From: Rhizobium sullae
Lineage (GTDB): Bacteria; Pseudomonadota; Alphaproteobacteria; Rhizobiales; Rhizobiaceae
Length of the DNA stretch: 64,000 bases
Assembly: GCF_025200715.1 (NCBI RefSeq)
Contig: NZ_CP104144.1
Coordinates: 2,108,001-2,172,000, forward strand
Direction: 5' to 3'
In this document: one piece after another, positions 9,965 to 18,996 of the stretch
How positions within the stretch are numbered: the stretch's first letter is position 1
How the letters are laid out: each line of letters opens with the position of its first letter
Program-made: the position numbers and the translations under genes
The notes under the pieces: generated by a model
The model's input: only the letters and a program-made list of their open reading frames with translations
Databases searched by the model: none
What the model was told of the DNA's origin: nothing

Positions 9965-10300
9965 CGGCGCGGATCCCCGGGATCGTCATCAACAGCTTCG
10001 TCGCCTGGCTTTCCCGCGCCGCTACGAGCAACTGGCAATCAAGATCGGCTGCGCGCTTGCGTATGTCGCACCACGCCTCAGGCGTCATTCCGATCGAACG
10101 GTTCCCTGACATTGCCATCAAACGCCCGATCTATTCCTTTGGGGACGATAAGATCGAACGTCTTCATCAGGCCGCGGATCTGGTTGCTGAGGTGGGTTGA
10201 GATGCTCAGGAGCCGATTGCGAGCTCCGACCAGCGTGCGTGTCAGCATGCTGTCGAACGCTTTCACCCGGATCGCCTTGTAGAAGCGGGCTTCGATTTCA
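9965..10300 (-). pseudogene. IS110-family transposase remnant, frameshifted and truncated
   Basis: Two minus-strand frames together give IS110 transposase sequence. One reads RVKAFDSMLTRTLVGARNRL and continues to IVPKGIDRAFDGNVRE; the other continues with RKRAADLDCQLLVAARESQ and TKLLMTIPGI. The frame changes near 10,090 and the match stops near 9,970. Both the N-terminal DEDD part and the C-terminal serine region are missing, so it cannot be active. It abuts an IS21 remnant on its right. Confidence 0.75.
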
Positions 10301-10860
10301 CGTTCCAACATCGCTCGACAGAGATCGGATCTTCACCCTCGCACAACTCGGCTTTGTTCACCGCAACGAGGCCATTCACTTCCTCGGGCCACCGGAAACC
10401 GGCAAAAGCCATCTGGCAGTTGCGCTCGGCGTCGAAGCCGTCAAAGCCGGCAAAAGCGTCTACTTCTGCCCACTGGCCGATCTCATTGCGGCCCTGTCCA
10501 GAGCCGAACGCGAAGGACGACTTCAAGAACGCATCCGCTTCTTCTGCAGGCCCAGTCTCCTGATCGTTGACGAGATCGGTTATCTCCCGGTCATCGCTGG
10601 CGGAGGCAACCTGTTCTTCCAGCTCGTCAACGCATGCTACGAGAGAGGCGCAATGATCCTCACATCCAATCGCGGCCTTGCCGAATGGGGCGATGTTTTT
10701 GGAGATGCCGTGGTCGCCACAGCTTTGCTCGACCGACTTTTGCACCATGCCGTCGTCTACAAATCGAGAGATCAAGCTACAGGCTGCGCCAACATGCCGA
10801 ATTGATGCCTGAACACGTGCGATCGAAGGCTTTGATCACCCCGCCGCCCTTCGCTCCGCC
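10293..10860 (+). pseudogene. IS21-family IstB ATPase remnant
   Basis: The frame reads DRDRIFTLAQLGFVHRNEAI, then FLGPPETGKSHLAVALG (Walker A with a Gly-to-Glu change from the usual GPPGTGKS), LLIVDEIGYLPV (Walker B) and VVATALLDRLLHHAVV. Near 10,760 a small indel moves the tail (IERSSYRLRQHAELMPEHVR) to another frame. The first 80 or so residues of IstB are missing, and no istA is present. It is a broken helper ATPase of an IS21 element. Confidence 0.8.
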
Positions 10861-11129
10861 GCAACGCCAACGCGAGAGACGCCGAAAAATACGCAAGTCT
10901 CCACGTCGTCCGAGCGGCATAGTTGGGGAATTTTACTTCGGCACTTCTGCGGAAATTTCACCCGGCATTGACAACATGATTTGCTGGTTGGTCAATTCTT
11001 CACCGCCTTGTCGCCCGCGTCCCCAAAATAAAGCAGTATGTCACTTCCAAGTCACTCGACAATATTTATTAAGTATGTTTGAGTAGTTGTTGCTCGGCTA
11101 ATCAGCTTTTTAGAAATGGCGATACTTGC

Positions 11130-11408
11130 ATGACAAGAATTCGAGATGCACTTATGACCGTTGAGACTTGGGCGCGTTACCCTGTGTCAGACTTGGAGGA
11201 CATGGACGCCAACTTGCCGGGTCTCCGCGAGGCTTGGGAGATGGATCTAGTTCAGGAAGACAGTTCCGGCTTCGACGTCAGCATGAACTTCTCATTGACC
11301 CGCGCCGGTGTAGAGTTCCTTCACGGCCCTCAACCTTCGTTGTTTGATCAAATATTGAAGTCTGCGAGAGGCCTGTTCGGTCACATCGTGGGGTATCCCA
11401 CCGCTTGA
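11130..11408 (+). CDS. Hypothetical protein (about 92 aa)
   Basis: Reads MTRIRDALMTVETWARYPVS and ends near LKSARGLFGHIVGYPTA. It looks soluble, acidic and mixed alpha/beta, with no motif I recognise. The ribosome site is weak and the start could also be the ATG at 11154. It sits alone between IS remnants, so it may be a real orphan gene or a fragment. Confidence 0.4.
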   Translation: MTRIRDALMTVETWARYPVSDLEDMDANLPGLREAWEMDLVQEDSSGFDVSMNFSLTRAGVEFLHGPQPSLFDQILKSARGLFGHIVGYPTA

Positions 11409-11474
11409 ACGAACGTCCTGAACGCAGGATCGTTTTGAACATACATTTATGTCCACTATCAATTGCAGCGCGAC

Positions 11475-11549
11475 GTTGGGTCGCGCTCGCCTCTCGAGGC
11501 CGCTCAAATACCGCTGGCTGAAGTCCGTCCGCGATTCCACGTCCTCCTG
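11475..11549 (-). pseudogene. XRE-type helix-turn-helix fragment
   Basis: A minus-strand stretch reads QEDVESRTDFSQRYLSGLER. This fits the recognition part of a Cro/C1 helix-turn-helix (QxDVxxRTGFSQxYLSGLERG). Flanking sequence does not continue as a regulator. The match is short and could be chance. Confidence 0.35.
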
Positions 11550-11700
11550 CATCAGATCCATTTCATGACTCAAGCGCCAAATTTTCGGCCGCTATCAAGT
11601 TTTGCTCGGCCAGACCATCGCAGCCATGCTCTCGGAGGGATCAATGAAGATCGATCGCCCCCAGCGGTCAGCCTCCTCCTCCCGCTGCCCGCGTTCGGCC

Positions 11701-12237
11701 TCAGCTTTTGCGCAGCTCAAGGTTTAGGCTCTGACCTCGACCCGGCTTTGTTCCACGAAGTGTCAAAACCATGCCGCCGTCCCTTCGCACGATCGTCAGT
11801 CGTGCGGGTGGGTTGGGGCGAATACTCTCTGGCGTTTCGGTAAAAGAGAGCGAAAGCATCTGGCCCTGTCGAGAGCCTGCGAGGTCTGCGATTGTGCCCA
11901 TGCTCTCGCGAAACGAGCCCGAATAGCGCCCCGTTCCCGCATCGTATTGGATATCAATGCGCATCGATGTACCAAATATGATTGCCGTTGAGCAGCGCCC
12001 ATCCAGGAGAACTTGCCGCCCTTCACTATTGCCAGTGAACCTGCATGTCAGCCTATGGCTCGAACCGCTGGCACGCTCCAGGCTGCCGGTTCCGGCAAAC
12101 TGCCCGTCAAACGCACGAAGAAAGGCGATCTCGCGGCTGACAGCACTGGGCGCCGGCTGCGCCGTCGCTGTCGGCGCCGCCACGGCCAGAAGCAAGACCG
12201 GGGCAAATGCCTTGAGTGTTATTGCGCGATGAAACAT
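11701..12237 (-). CDS. Secreted hypothetical protein (178 aa)
   Basis: The ATG at 12237 has an upstream TGGAGGA ribosome site and yields a good Sec signal peptide (MFHRAITLKAFAPVLLLAVA, cut near TAQA/P). A longer frame upstream lacks both features. The mature part is beta-rich (FAGTGSLERASGSSHRLTCR, YSGSFRESMGTIADLAGSRQ, SLSFTETPESIRPNPPARLT), as in small lipocalin-like periplasmic proteins, with two cysteines that could pair. The family is not identified. It appears to be a single-gene unit. Confidence 0.65.
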   Translation of the reverse strand: MFHRAITLKAFAPVLLLAVAAPTATAQPAPSAVSREIAFLRAFDGQFAGTGSLERASGSSHRLTCRFTGNSEGRQVLLDGRCSTAIIFGTSMRIDIQYDAGTGRYSGSFRESMGTIADLAGSRQGQMLSLSFTETPESIRPNPPARLTIVRRDGGMVLTLRGTKPGRGQSLNLELRKS

Positions 12238-12293
12238 CGGATTCCTCCAGTAAGCCGAAACGTCGGTCATCGAGCGGCGACGCTTGCTCCCAT

Positions 12294-12374
12294 TCAATGT
12301 TTGCTCAGAGGTTGCGCAAGTTGCAGCTGCTTCTGCAGCGCCGGTGATATTTTCATCCGAACTTTGGGAGCGTA
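12294..12374 (-). pseudogene. C-terminal fragment of a DUF4142 protein
   Basis: The last 25 or so codons read VRMKISPALQKQLQLAQPLS-KH. They closely match the C-terminus of the intact DUF4142 protein encoded near 42 kb in this window (KKMLPVLQKHLQLAQSLSRH). DNA similarity is also visible (GCGCAAGTTGCA followed by CTGCTTCTGCAG). The rest of the gene is missing. Confidence 0.6.
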
Positions 12375-12725
12375 GTTCTGTTCCAAGGGCGCGGGAGATC
12401 GATTGTCGCTTTCACGTCCGGCAAAGTGCTTCGTCAGGTCAATGCAGCAGTTCATACCTTGCAGCGGACGCATCGGGTCGAAACAACTCACCTGGCACAT
12501 TCGAACGAACTCCGAACCCAAGTTCAAGAAGACGGCACACGCTCGGCTCTTAAAGCTGCCTCACCGCCGGCCGCAGCCGTAAACATTCCGCCTCTGCTTG
12601 GTGGGCAGCGGAAAGACTCATGCTTTCATCAACTCATGTGCGTTTCAAACGACAACGGTAGATATTGGTGGGCGGTCAACGCGAATGCTTTGTCCCTTGG
12701 GCGCCCGACTATCCCGGTGCCGGGT
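12375..12725. other. Intergenic stretch, no gene recognised
   Basis: About 350 nt between the DUF4142 fragment and the next minus-strand gene. No supported coding frame, repeat or terminator was seen. Confidence 0.4.
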
Positions 12726-13067
12726 TCAATTCGGATTTGCTTCCGGGGGCATCGAAGCAGATGCGGCCGTCTTCTTCAACTTCCGCAGAACTGGGCTCTT
12801 TTCTGCAGGATCTTCCTCATCATCGGGGTCACTCGTCGACCCGACCTCATCCATTCGGTGCGCTATCGCAAGCGCGTAAATGGTGTGCAAAACATTGCGA
12901 TCCTTCACGTGAGGATCCGAAAGAGCAAGAAGCGAGGCACGCACAATCTTCTTGCTGGTCGCTTTAGGACAGCGCCGCAGCACGAAATTGTAAAGCTCCT
13001 TACCGGAAAGACCTTCTGTGGCACCATCCAACAGCGCCTCGTAAACTCGTTTGCGTTTTTCGCTCAC
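12726..13067 (-). CDS. Small hypothetical protein (113 aa)
   Basis: A GTG at 13067 lies 6 nt after a strong AGGAGG site; the upstream in-frame ATG overlaps that site, so GTG is chosen. The product begins with a basic helical domain (VSEKRKRVYEALLDGATEG, ELYNFVLRRCPKATSKKIVR) and ends in an acidic, probably disordered tail (DEVGSTSDPDDEEDPAEKSP). It looks like a small cytoplasmic, perhaps nucleic-acid-associated protein. The family is not identified. Confidence 0.6.
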   Translation of the reverse strand: MSEKRKRVYEALLDGATEGLSGKELYNFVLRRCPKATSKKIVRASLLALSDPHVKDRNVLHTIYALAIAHRMDEVGSTSDPDDEEDPAEKSPVLRKLKKTAASASMPPEANPN

Positions 13068-13242
13068 GGTTCCTCCTACCTCCAACGATCATCGCGGCAG
13101 CTTCTGTCGCAAAACTGTCATATACAATAAATCACCGCGCGCAATTCCAACGCGAACTCGCGCCTACGCCAGACACGTCGCCGCAGCCCGCGACAGCTGA
13201 TCCAGGACCACAGCAGGTGTTTCTTGGCGACCCTGAGCTGAC

Positions 13243-14163
13243 CTAGTATTTCGACGGCACATAGAGCTCCGGCGGGAGGACCTTGCGTTCGTAGTCGGGA
13301 TTAAATACCCGCTCGGGAAGCGTGATGTCTTCGTGCGGCACGTCTTCGTAGGGAATCTGCGTGAGCAGGTGGTCGATGCAGTTGAGGCGGGCGCGCTTCT
13401 TGTCGTTGCCCTCGACGATGTACCAGGGCGCCTCAGGGATGTTCGTGCGGGCGAAGGTCTCTTCCTTGGCCTTGGTATAGGCTTCCCAGCGTACGCGTGA
13501 TTGCAGGTCCATCGGCGACAGCTTCCACTGCTTCAGGGGATCGTGGATCCGAACGAGGAACCGCATCTGCTGTTCCTCGTCGGTGATCGAGAACCAGTAC
13601 TTGACCAGGCGGATACCTGAGCGCACCAGCATACGCTCGAACTCGGGAACGTCGTCGAAGAATTGCTCCACCTGATCCTCGGTCGCAAACCCCATGACCC
13701 GCTCGACACCCGAGCGGTTATACCAGGACCGGTCGAAGAGCACGATCTCGCCGCCGGCCGGCAGATGCGGCACGTAGCGCTGGAAGTACCACTGGGTCTT
13801 CTCGCGATCTGATGGGGCCGGCAGCGCCACCACCCTGACGACGCGAGGGTTGAGGCGCTGGGTGATGCGTTTGATCACGCCGCCCTTGCCGGCCGAGTCG
13901 CGTCCCTCGAAGATCACCACGACCTTCTCCTTGTGGTACGAGACCCAATCCTGCAATTTGATCAGCTCGGCTTGCAGCGACAGCAGCGTGCGGAAGTAAT
14001 CGATGCGTGGCATCGAGGGCGGATGCGACTTGCGATAAACCTTCCGGATTTCTTCCGACAGGGCCGGTTCCGAAAGTTCAAGTTCGTAATCCTCGTCAAG
14101 TGTATCGGCCAGTTCGGCTTGCAGCCAGTCAGGTGTATCGAAATCGTCCTTCGATCTATTCAT
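13243..14163 (-). CDS. ppk2: Polyphosphate kinase 2 (PPK2)
   Basis: PPK2 enzymes reversibly move phosphate between polyphosphate and nucleoside di- or triphosphates. The 306-residue product has Walker A FEGRDSAGKGGVIKRI (near residue 80), the LPAPSDREKTQWYFQRYV segment, Walker B-like LFDRSWYNRSGVERVMGF, and the WKLSPMDLQS lid region. Length fits the single-domain class. The ATG at 14163 is placed 6 nt after GGAG; a GTG 12 nt upstream is also possible. It stands alone next to an IS6 remnant. Confidence 0.93.
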   Translation of the reverse strand: MNRSKDDFDTPDWLQAELADTLDEDYELELSEPALSEEIRKVYRKSHPPSMPRIDYFRTLLSLQAELIKLQDWVSYHKEKVVVIFEGRDSAGKGGVIKRITQRLNPRVVRVVALPAPSDREKTQWYFQRYVPHLPAGGEIVLFDRSWYNRSGVERVMGFATEDQVEQFFDDVPEFERMLVRSGIRLVKYWFSITDEEQQMRFLVRIHDPLKQWKLSPMDLQSRVRWEAYTKAKEETFARTNIPEAPWYIVEGNDKKRARLNCIDHLLTQIPYEDVPHEDITLPERVFNPDYERKVLPPELYVPSKY

Positions 14164-14489
14164 GTCGCTCTCCACCGTGCCGCCACATCATGCTGCAACG
14201 TTACCCTTATTCCATTACCGGATGAAGGGAATGTGAAGCAGTTCCGTCATGTTCAACGGCGATGCAACAGTCCTTAAAAGACGCCGATTTGACGCCGCGG
14301 CATGCGCACGGCGTCAAATGCCCTTTATCCTGCCGGGCAAGCTGCGCCGGTTTCCACCCGGGCCTGGTAAGCTCACCAAACTCGGCCTGCGTGCCCGGAA
14401 CCGGTTCGCGGCCTTCGCCGGGGGTGCAGCCCCAATCCGTGCTCGACGATCTGGTTGAGGTCCTTGCCGCTGTTCCGCGCCCGGTCCTT

Positions 14490-14696
14490 CCGGCGCCAGT
14501 GCCATCGCAACCGCTTTTCAATCTCCGGAGCATATTTCTGAACCCAACGATAAATCGTGGAATGATCGACTGGCACACCCCGTTCGCCCATCATTTGCTC
14601 AAGGTCGCGGTAGCTGACCCCATAGCGGCAATACCATCGTACCGCCCACAAAATCACTTCACCCTGAAAATGACGCCACTTGAAATCGCTCATCAA
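14490..14696 (-). pseudogene. IS6-family transposase, N-terminal fragment
   Basis: The minus strand reads MMSDFKWRHFQGEVILWAVR, WYCRYGVSYRDLEQMMGERG, then VDHSTIYRWVQKYAPEIEKR. This is the N-terminal helix-turn-helix of IS6/IS26-group transposases. Homology ends after about 69 residues, before the DDE core, so the protein cannot work. A terminal-repeat-like sequence lies about 45 nt upstream of its start. Confidence 0.8.
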
Positions 14697-14740
14697 AAAT
14701 CTCGCTCAGAATCTTCGCGCTCCTTCGGACATCAACGGGA

Positions 14741-14756
14741 TTTTTTGCAACAGAGC
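14741..14756 (-). repeat. IS6-type terminal inverted repeat
   Basis: The minus strand reads GCTCTGTTGCAAAAAA. This fits the GGCNCTGTTGCAAA end of IS6-family elements. It sits upstream of the transposase fragment, as the left end should, and 34 nt from the end of the gamma-glutamyltranspeptidase gene. The partner end was not found. Confidence 0.65.
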
Positions 14757-14789
14757 GGCCGGACGTCCCCGGGGGGCACCTGTCTCTCA

Positions 14790-16384
14790 TCAAAGGCCAA
14801 GTGCTACCCCGTCCTTGCGTGATCCCGACGCGCCGGTCAGCGTGCCGTTTTCCCAATCGACGCGGATCACCTGCGCGCCACCGATCGGGTCCTCAGTCGG
14901 TACGATCTCGAAGCCGCGCGCCTGAAGTTCGGCAATGGTCGCGGCCGGAACGGTCTGCTCCGCCTCGATCTTCGGCGCGAGCCCGCTTGCCGGCACCAGG
15001 CGCGGCAGGTCGATCGCGTCCTGCAAGTCCATGCCATAGTCGAGCACTTTGGAAATCAAATGCGCGTGCCCCATAGCTTGGTAGTACCCGCCCATGACGC
15101 CGAAAGACATTTCGGTTCGACCGTTGCGCGTCACCATACCAGGGATGATCGTGTGCAGCGGACGCTTTTCCGGCGCGATCATGTTGGGATGGCCGCGCTT
15201 CAGCGAGAAACTCTGACCGCGGTTGTGCAGGATGACGCCCGATTTCGGCGCAACGATGCCGGCGCCAAAACTGTCGAAGATCGAGTTGATGAAGCTCACC
15301 GAATTCCGCTCAGCATCCACCACGGAAATATACACCGTGTCGCGGTGTCGCGGCAGTTCGAACGGCGGCAGATCCGCAATGGCCTGCGCCAGGTCTATCC
15401 TGCCCGCGAGCCGACTGGCCAGCTCGTCGGACAGCATCTCCGCGACCGGTACATCGGCCTTGGCGGGGTCCGCCAGCCAGGCGTCGCGCGCCGCATAGGC
15501 AAACCGCGTCGCCTCGATTTCGATATAGATGCGGTCGATCGCGTCCGGCGCGCCAGCGGCCTCAAAGTGCGACAGAATGTTGAGGATCATCAGCGCGATG
15601 ATGCCTTGCCCGTTGGGCGGGCATTCATTGATCGTGTAGTCGCGGAACGTCGTGGTGACGGGCGTGACGTACTCGCCCCTGGCGGCGGTGAAGTCGTTGA
15701 GTGTATGAAGCCCGCCAAGCGCGCGCAGGCGCTCCACCATGTCTTCGGCAACCGGCCCGCGATAAAAGCCGTCGCGGCCTTCGGTAGCGATCCTGCGGAA
15801 GGTTGCGGCCAATTCCGGCTGGCGATGTATCTCGCCGATGCGCGGCGCGCGGCCTTGCGGCAGGAAGATGCGCGCTGCTGCCTCGTCGGCAGCAAGCACC
15901 CGCTCCTCCTTCGCCCAGTCATGATGCACACGTGGCGAAATCGCATAGCCGTTCTCGGCAAAGGTGATGGCGGGCGCCAGAAGCTCGGCAAAGGCAAGAC
16001 GGCCATGATCCGCGTGAAGTCGCGTCCAGGCGTCGATGGCCCCGGGAACAGTCACAGAGGAAGGCGACTGGCGCGGCACTTCGGTCAGGCCGCGTTCTTC
16101 GAACCAGTCCACCGTTAGGGCTGCCGGTGTGCGGCCCGAACCATTATAGGCAATGACATCGGCTTCGCCCTTCGGCGCGTAAAGCGCGAAGCAGTCGCCG
16201 CCAATGCCGGTCGATCCCGGCTCGACGACGCATTGGACGGCGCAGGCGGCTATGGCAGCGTCCATGGCATTGCCACCTGCCTGCAGGATGTTGATCGCTA
16301 TCAAGGTAGCGGACGGTGCGATGTCGCGGCCATTGCTTGAGCGGACACGGCCACCGATCGTGTCGGCGTCTCGAAATTGCGCAT
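14790..16384 (-). pseudogene. Gamma-glutamyltranspeptidase-like protein, N-terminal frameshift
   Basis: Nearly the whole Ntn-hydrolase is present: the NAMDAAIAACAVQCVVEPGS region, the RDTVYISVVD segment with the Thr that would become the new N-terminus after self-cleavage, and a C-terminal GVMGGYYQAMGHA region. The natural start appears to be the ATG at 16384 (MRNFETPTRSVAVSAQAMAA), but that frame stops after 27 codons. Adding one C near 16316 would restore HPSATLIAINIL. The frame as it stands can only start at an unrelated upstream codon (16427). Either the gene is dead or this is a sequencing error. Confidence 0.75.
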
Positions 16385-16419
16385 TGTCTTTCAGTCTCCG
16401 TAGTATGCGGTCATGGTGG

Positions 16420-16720
16420 TCAGGCACGTACGCGATCAGGCGTCAGCCTTGTTTCAAGCCGCGCAAGCGCCCACACGGTGATGAAGTTGAGGACGAGGTA
16501 GATTGCGCCGGCGGCGATGAACACCTCCATGGCGCGATAGGTCTGCGAGATCAACTCCTGCGCAATGCCGGTCGCTTCCGTCAGCGTGATGATGGAGGCA
16601 AGCGAGGTGCCCTTCACCATGAGGATGATCTCGTTACTGTAGGCGGCCAGAGCTTGGCGCAGCGCCATCGGCAGGACCACAAGCCGCAAAGCCAGAACTC
16701 GCGACAGACCCAACGCCGGA
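16420..16720 (-). pseudogene. Amino-acid ABC permease (HisM/HisQ type), C-terminal fragment
   Basis: The last 98 or so codons give ALGLSRVLALRLVVLPMALR, QALAAYSNEIILMVKGTSLA and a final membrane helix. This is the coupling loop and end of a polar amino-acid ABC permease. The first 120 or so residues are gone; upstream sequence is unrelated. It ends just before the gamma-glutamyltranspeptidase gene, consistent with a former glutamyl-peptide or amino-acid uptake operon. Confidence 0.8.
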
Positions 16721-16904
16721 TCGACGAGATGCGCGATTATGGCAGACGGGCCCGCTGATTTTAACCTCCACCGGATTGCGATTGGAGATCCGACTTTGAG
16801 CTCGATCAAGGCGTTGCCATGCGCGCGAAGCATAATGCTTGAGTGAACACTCTTTGGTGGCTCGAATTGGTGGCTCGAAGCGCATGCGCGCCGGGAGGAT
16901 GAAA

Positions 16905-17246
16905 ATGCCCTTGAAGTTGGTCCGTGGAATGATGAAGGCATCGGGTGACGAGGCGCTTCTGATCATGGAAAGAGACATCGGGGGCGACGAAATCGTCCTT
17001 GTTGCGAAGGAGGCCCTGCTCGATATCGCCGACGAGTGCCGCCTGCAGGAATCTATCTCAGACTTCAGCGATAGCGCGTCCCGCAAATTCGATGCCAAGG
17101 AACTCACGTCCGATGGTCGCGTGGCAGTAAACGCGACTGATGCGTCTGATCATCACCTGGACGCGGCTCGAAATGGATCGAAGGCAACGCTAGCCAATGA
17201 CCGAACGCGAGTTGCTGGTGAACCCTATAGGACCCGGCTGCAATGA
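16905..17246 (+). CDS. Hypothetical protein (113 aa) before cytochrome c gene
   Basis: The ATG at 16905 is placed 6 nt after GGGAGG; earlier starts are less well supported. The protein begins MPLKLVRGMMKASGDEALLI and has a short mixed domain (GGDEIVLVAKEALLDIADEC) followed by a polar tail. Its stop overlaps the start of the cytochrome c gene (ATGA), so the two are probably co-translated. No family was recognised. The hydrophilic tail could be disordered. Confidence 0.55.
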   Translation: MPLKLVRGMMKASGDEALLIMERDIGGDEIVLVAKEALLDIADECRLQESISDFSDSASRKFDAKELTSDGRVAVNATDASDHHLDAARNGSKATLANDRTRVAGEPYRTRLQ

Positions 17247-17560
17247 AGCGAACACATGGCCTGCAATGCGCTATTACCGTTGCTCTCCTTCTGATGGTCA
17301 TTGGCGAGAGCGCTGCGGCCGATCGACTCCGCGGCCGCAGCATCGCCCAACGCTGGTGCGGCGAGTGTCACGTCGTTGCACCCGGACAAGTTCACGGCTC
17401 CGATACTGTCCCGACGTTCGCTCAGATTGGTGAATCGGAGCAGTTTGACGCAGCGAGCCTTTCGGCCTTCTTGGCTGCACCTCATCACTCCCGGATGCCC
17501 AATCTGTCCCTGACACGTACCGAGATTGCCGATCTCGTCGCATATATAAAGTCGAAATAA
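17243..17560 (+). CDS. Small class I cytochrome c, periplasmic
   Basis: 105 residues with a Sec signal peptide (MKRTHGLQCAITVALLLMVI). One heme-binding CGECH lies near residue 40, and a likely axial Met sits in HHSRMPNLSLT near the C-terminus. Such proteins shuttle electrons in the periplasm. It is followed by a two-gene YeeE/YedE pair, an arrangement that suggests sulfur-compound oxidation or import. That link is inferred from context. Confidence 0.82.
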   Translation: MKRTHGLQCAITVALLLMVIGESAAADRLRGRSIAQRWCGECHVVAPGQVHGSDTVPTFAQIGESEQFDAASLSAFLAAPHHSRMPNLSLTRTEIADLVAYIKSK

Positions 17561-17617
17561 CCTTAGCCGATCCGTCGTGACGATCGACGCCCGAACCGAA
17601 AACGCAGTGTGAGCGCA

Positions 17618-18049
17618 ATGACTGAAATATATTATCTCTGGCCCCTGGCAGGCGGCCTCCTGATTGGCCTGTCGGCAGGCCTCTACCTTCTGCTGAACGG
17701 AAGGATAGCCGGAATTTCCGGTCTGGCCGCCGATGCAGCCGGATTGACCCATGACGGCGTCAGCAAGTTGGGACTGGGTTTCATAGTCGGCCTCATTGCA
17801 GGAGCGTGGCTGGCGGCCGCCCTCGTCCGCCGACCCGACATCGCTATCACCTCTTCCCCAGCACTGCTGATCGTTGCCGGAATATTCGTTGGATATGGCA
17901 CCCGACTCGGATCGGGTTGCACGAGCGGCCACGGCGTTTGCGGGCTTGCCCGTCTTTCGCCGCGTTCGCTTGCCGCCACAGCGATCTTCATGGCTGTTGC
18001 GGGTGCGACGGTCTTCGTCGCGCGACATCTCCTTGGAGTGCAGCAATGA
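17618..18049 (+). CDS. YeeE/YedE family membrane protein, first half
   Basis: 143 residues, with about four membrane helices and the family signature GSGCTSGHGVCGLARLSPRS. The conserved Cys of that signature is used in thiosulfate transport by TsuA-type homologues. Split YeeE/YedE pairs are common in proteobacteria and often sit with sulfide or thiosulfate genes. Start ATG at 17618; a GTG 9 nt upstream is possible. Its stop overlaps the next start (ATGA). A role in thiosulfate or sulfide-derived sulfur uptake is inferred. Confidence 0.85.
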   Translation: MTEIYYLWPLAGGLLIGLSAGLYLLLNGRIAGISGLAADAAGLTHDGVSKLGLGFIVGLIAGAWLAAALVRRPDIAITSSPALLIVAGIFVGYGTRLGSGCTSGHGVCGLARLSPRSLAATAIFMAVAGATVFVARHLLGVQQ

Positions 18050-18486
18050 GGGCCCGCATGGTAGCATCGGTCTTCTGCGGGCTCATCTTTGGCGCAGGCT
18101 TGGTAATCTCCGACATGATCAATCCCGGACGTGTGCTAGCTTTCCTCGATGTCGCGGGTAGCTGGGACCCGTCGCTGGCCTTTGTCATGGGTGGCGCGCT
18201 GATTCCTTCTGCCGTGGCTCACATCATCCGCGCTCGCCGCTCGGCGCCCTTGCTCGACAGCCGCTTCTATGTGCCGGCGAACAGATCGATCGATTGGAAA
18301 CTGGTGACTGGCGCGGGCTTGTTCGGGCTTGGCTGGGGACTGGTGGGGTTCTGTCCCGGCCCCGCCATCGCTGCATTGTCGACGGGGCGGTGGGAGGCCG
18401 TTCTGTTCGTTGCGGCCATGCTGGTTGGTATGTCGGTTTACCGCTTATCACGCCGCCAGCGCCTTCCGGGCTACTCGGCAAATTGA
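18046..18486 (+). CDS. YeeE/YedE family membrane protein, second half
   Basis: Partner of the preceding protein, 146 residues. It has GLVISDMINPGRVLAFLDVA near the N-terminus and LVGFCPGPAIAALSTGRWEA near the C-terminus, the second conserved Cys region of the family. About four membrane helices are visible. The ATG overlaps the previous stop, so the two halves are coupled. The C-terminus is followed closely by a phage-type integrase fragment, so a downstream part of the operon may have been lost. Confidence 0.87.
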   Translation: MRARMVASVFCGLIFGAGLVISDMINPGRVLAFLDVAGSWDPSLAFVMGGALIPSAVAHIIRARRSAPLLDSRFYVPANRSIDWKLVTGAGLFGLGWGLVGFCPGPAIAALSTGRWEAVLFVAAMLVGMSVYRLSRRQRLPGYSAN

Positions 18487-18521
18487 AGTGTACTCCCTCA
18501 CGGCGCGCCGGCCTGGCTTCG

Positions 18522-18647
18522 TCATCCGAAGTCGATGAGCGCTATATCCAGAGGCAACTCGGCCATGCCTCCGCTGAAATGACCCGCCGCTATCACCGCC
18601 ACCGCGACCGTTTCCGCGTCAACTTGACGAAAGCGGCAGGACTGTAG
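18522..18647 (+). pseudogene. Tyrosine recombinase, C-terminal fragment
   Basis: The last 41 codons read YIQRQLGHASAEMTRRYHRH and continue RDRFRVNLTKAAGL. This contains the LGH box and the terminal nucleophile Tyr of phage-type integrases. The rest is absent. It marks a lost integrative element or an old junction. Confidence 0.7.
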
Positions 18648-18669
18648 CTCCCCTCCCCTGCCACGGCGT

Positions 18670-18996
18670 TCAGAGCTTTGAACCGCGTCGGGAACGCTCT
18701 GCAATGCTGGAAAGATCGACTTTCTTGCCCGCGACATCCGCGACGATCTTCAACGTGCCGCCGAGGGATTCGACATAGTCGCGAAGCGTCGACAGCTTCA
18801 TGTCGGCGCGCTTCTCCAGTCTTGAGACGTTGGTCTGCTTGAAACCGGTCCCGGCAGACACGTCTTCCTGCGTTCGTCCAGCAAGTGCCCGCAATTCACG
18901 CAGACTGTGTGCTGCGAAAAGCTCGTCGGCACGCTTTGCAACGGCGCGCTGTTCATCATCAGGAAGCGTCTGTATCAGCTTATCGAGATCATCCAT
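18670..18996 (-). CDS. higA: HigA-type antitoxin, XRE helix-turn-helix
   Basis: 108 residues. A helix-turn-helix of the XRE class occupies the middle (LAGRTQEDVSAGTGFKQTNV, then SRLEKRADMKLSTLRDYVES). This protein should bind and neutralise the toxin encoded just upstream and repress the shared promoter. The genes overlap by 8 nt, with the toxin first, the HigBA order. Symbols reflect family order, not tested function. Confidence 0.85.
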   Translation of the reverse strand: MDDLDKLIQTLPDDEQRAVAKRADELFAAHSLRELRALAGRTQEDVSAGTGFKQTNVSRLEKRADMKLSTLRDYVESLGGTLKIVADVAGKKVDLSSIAERSRRGSKL

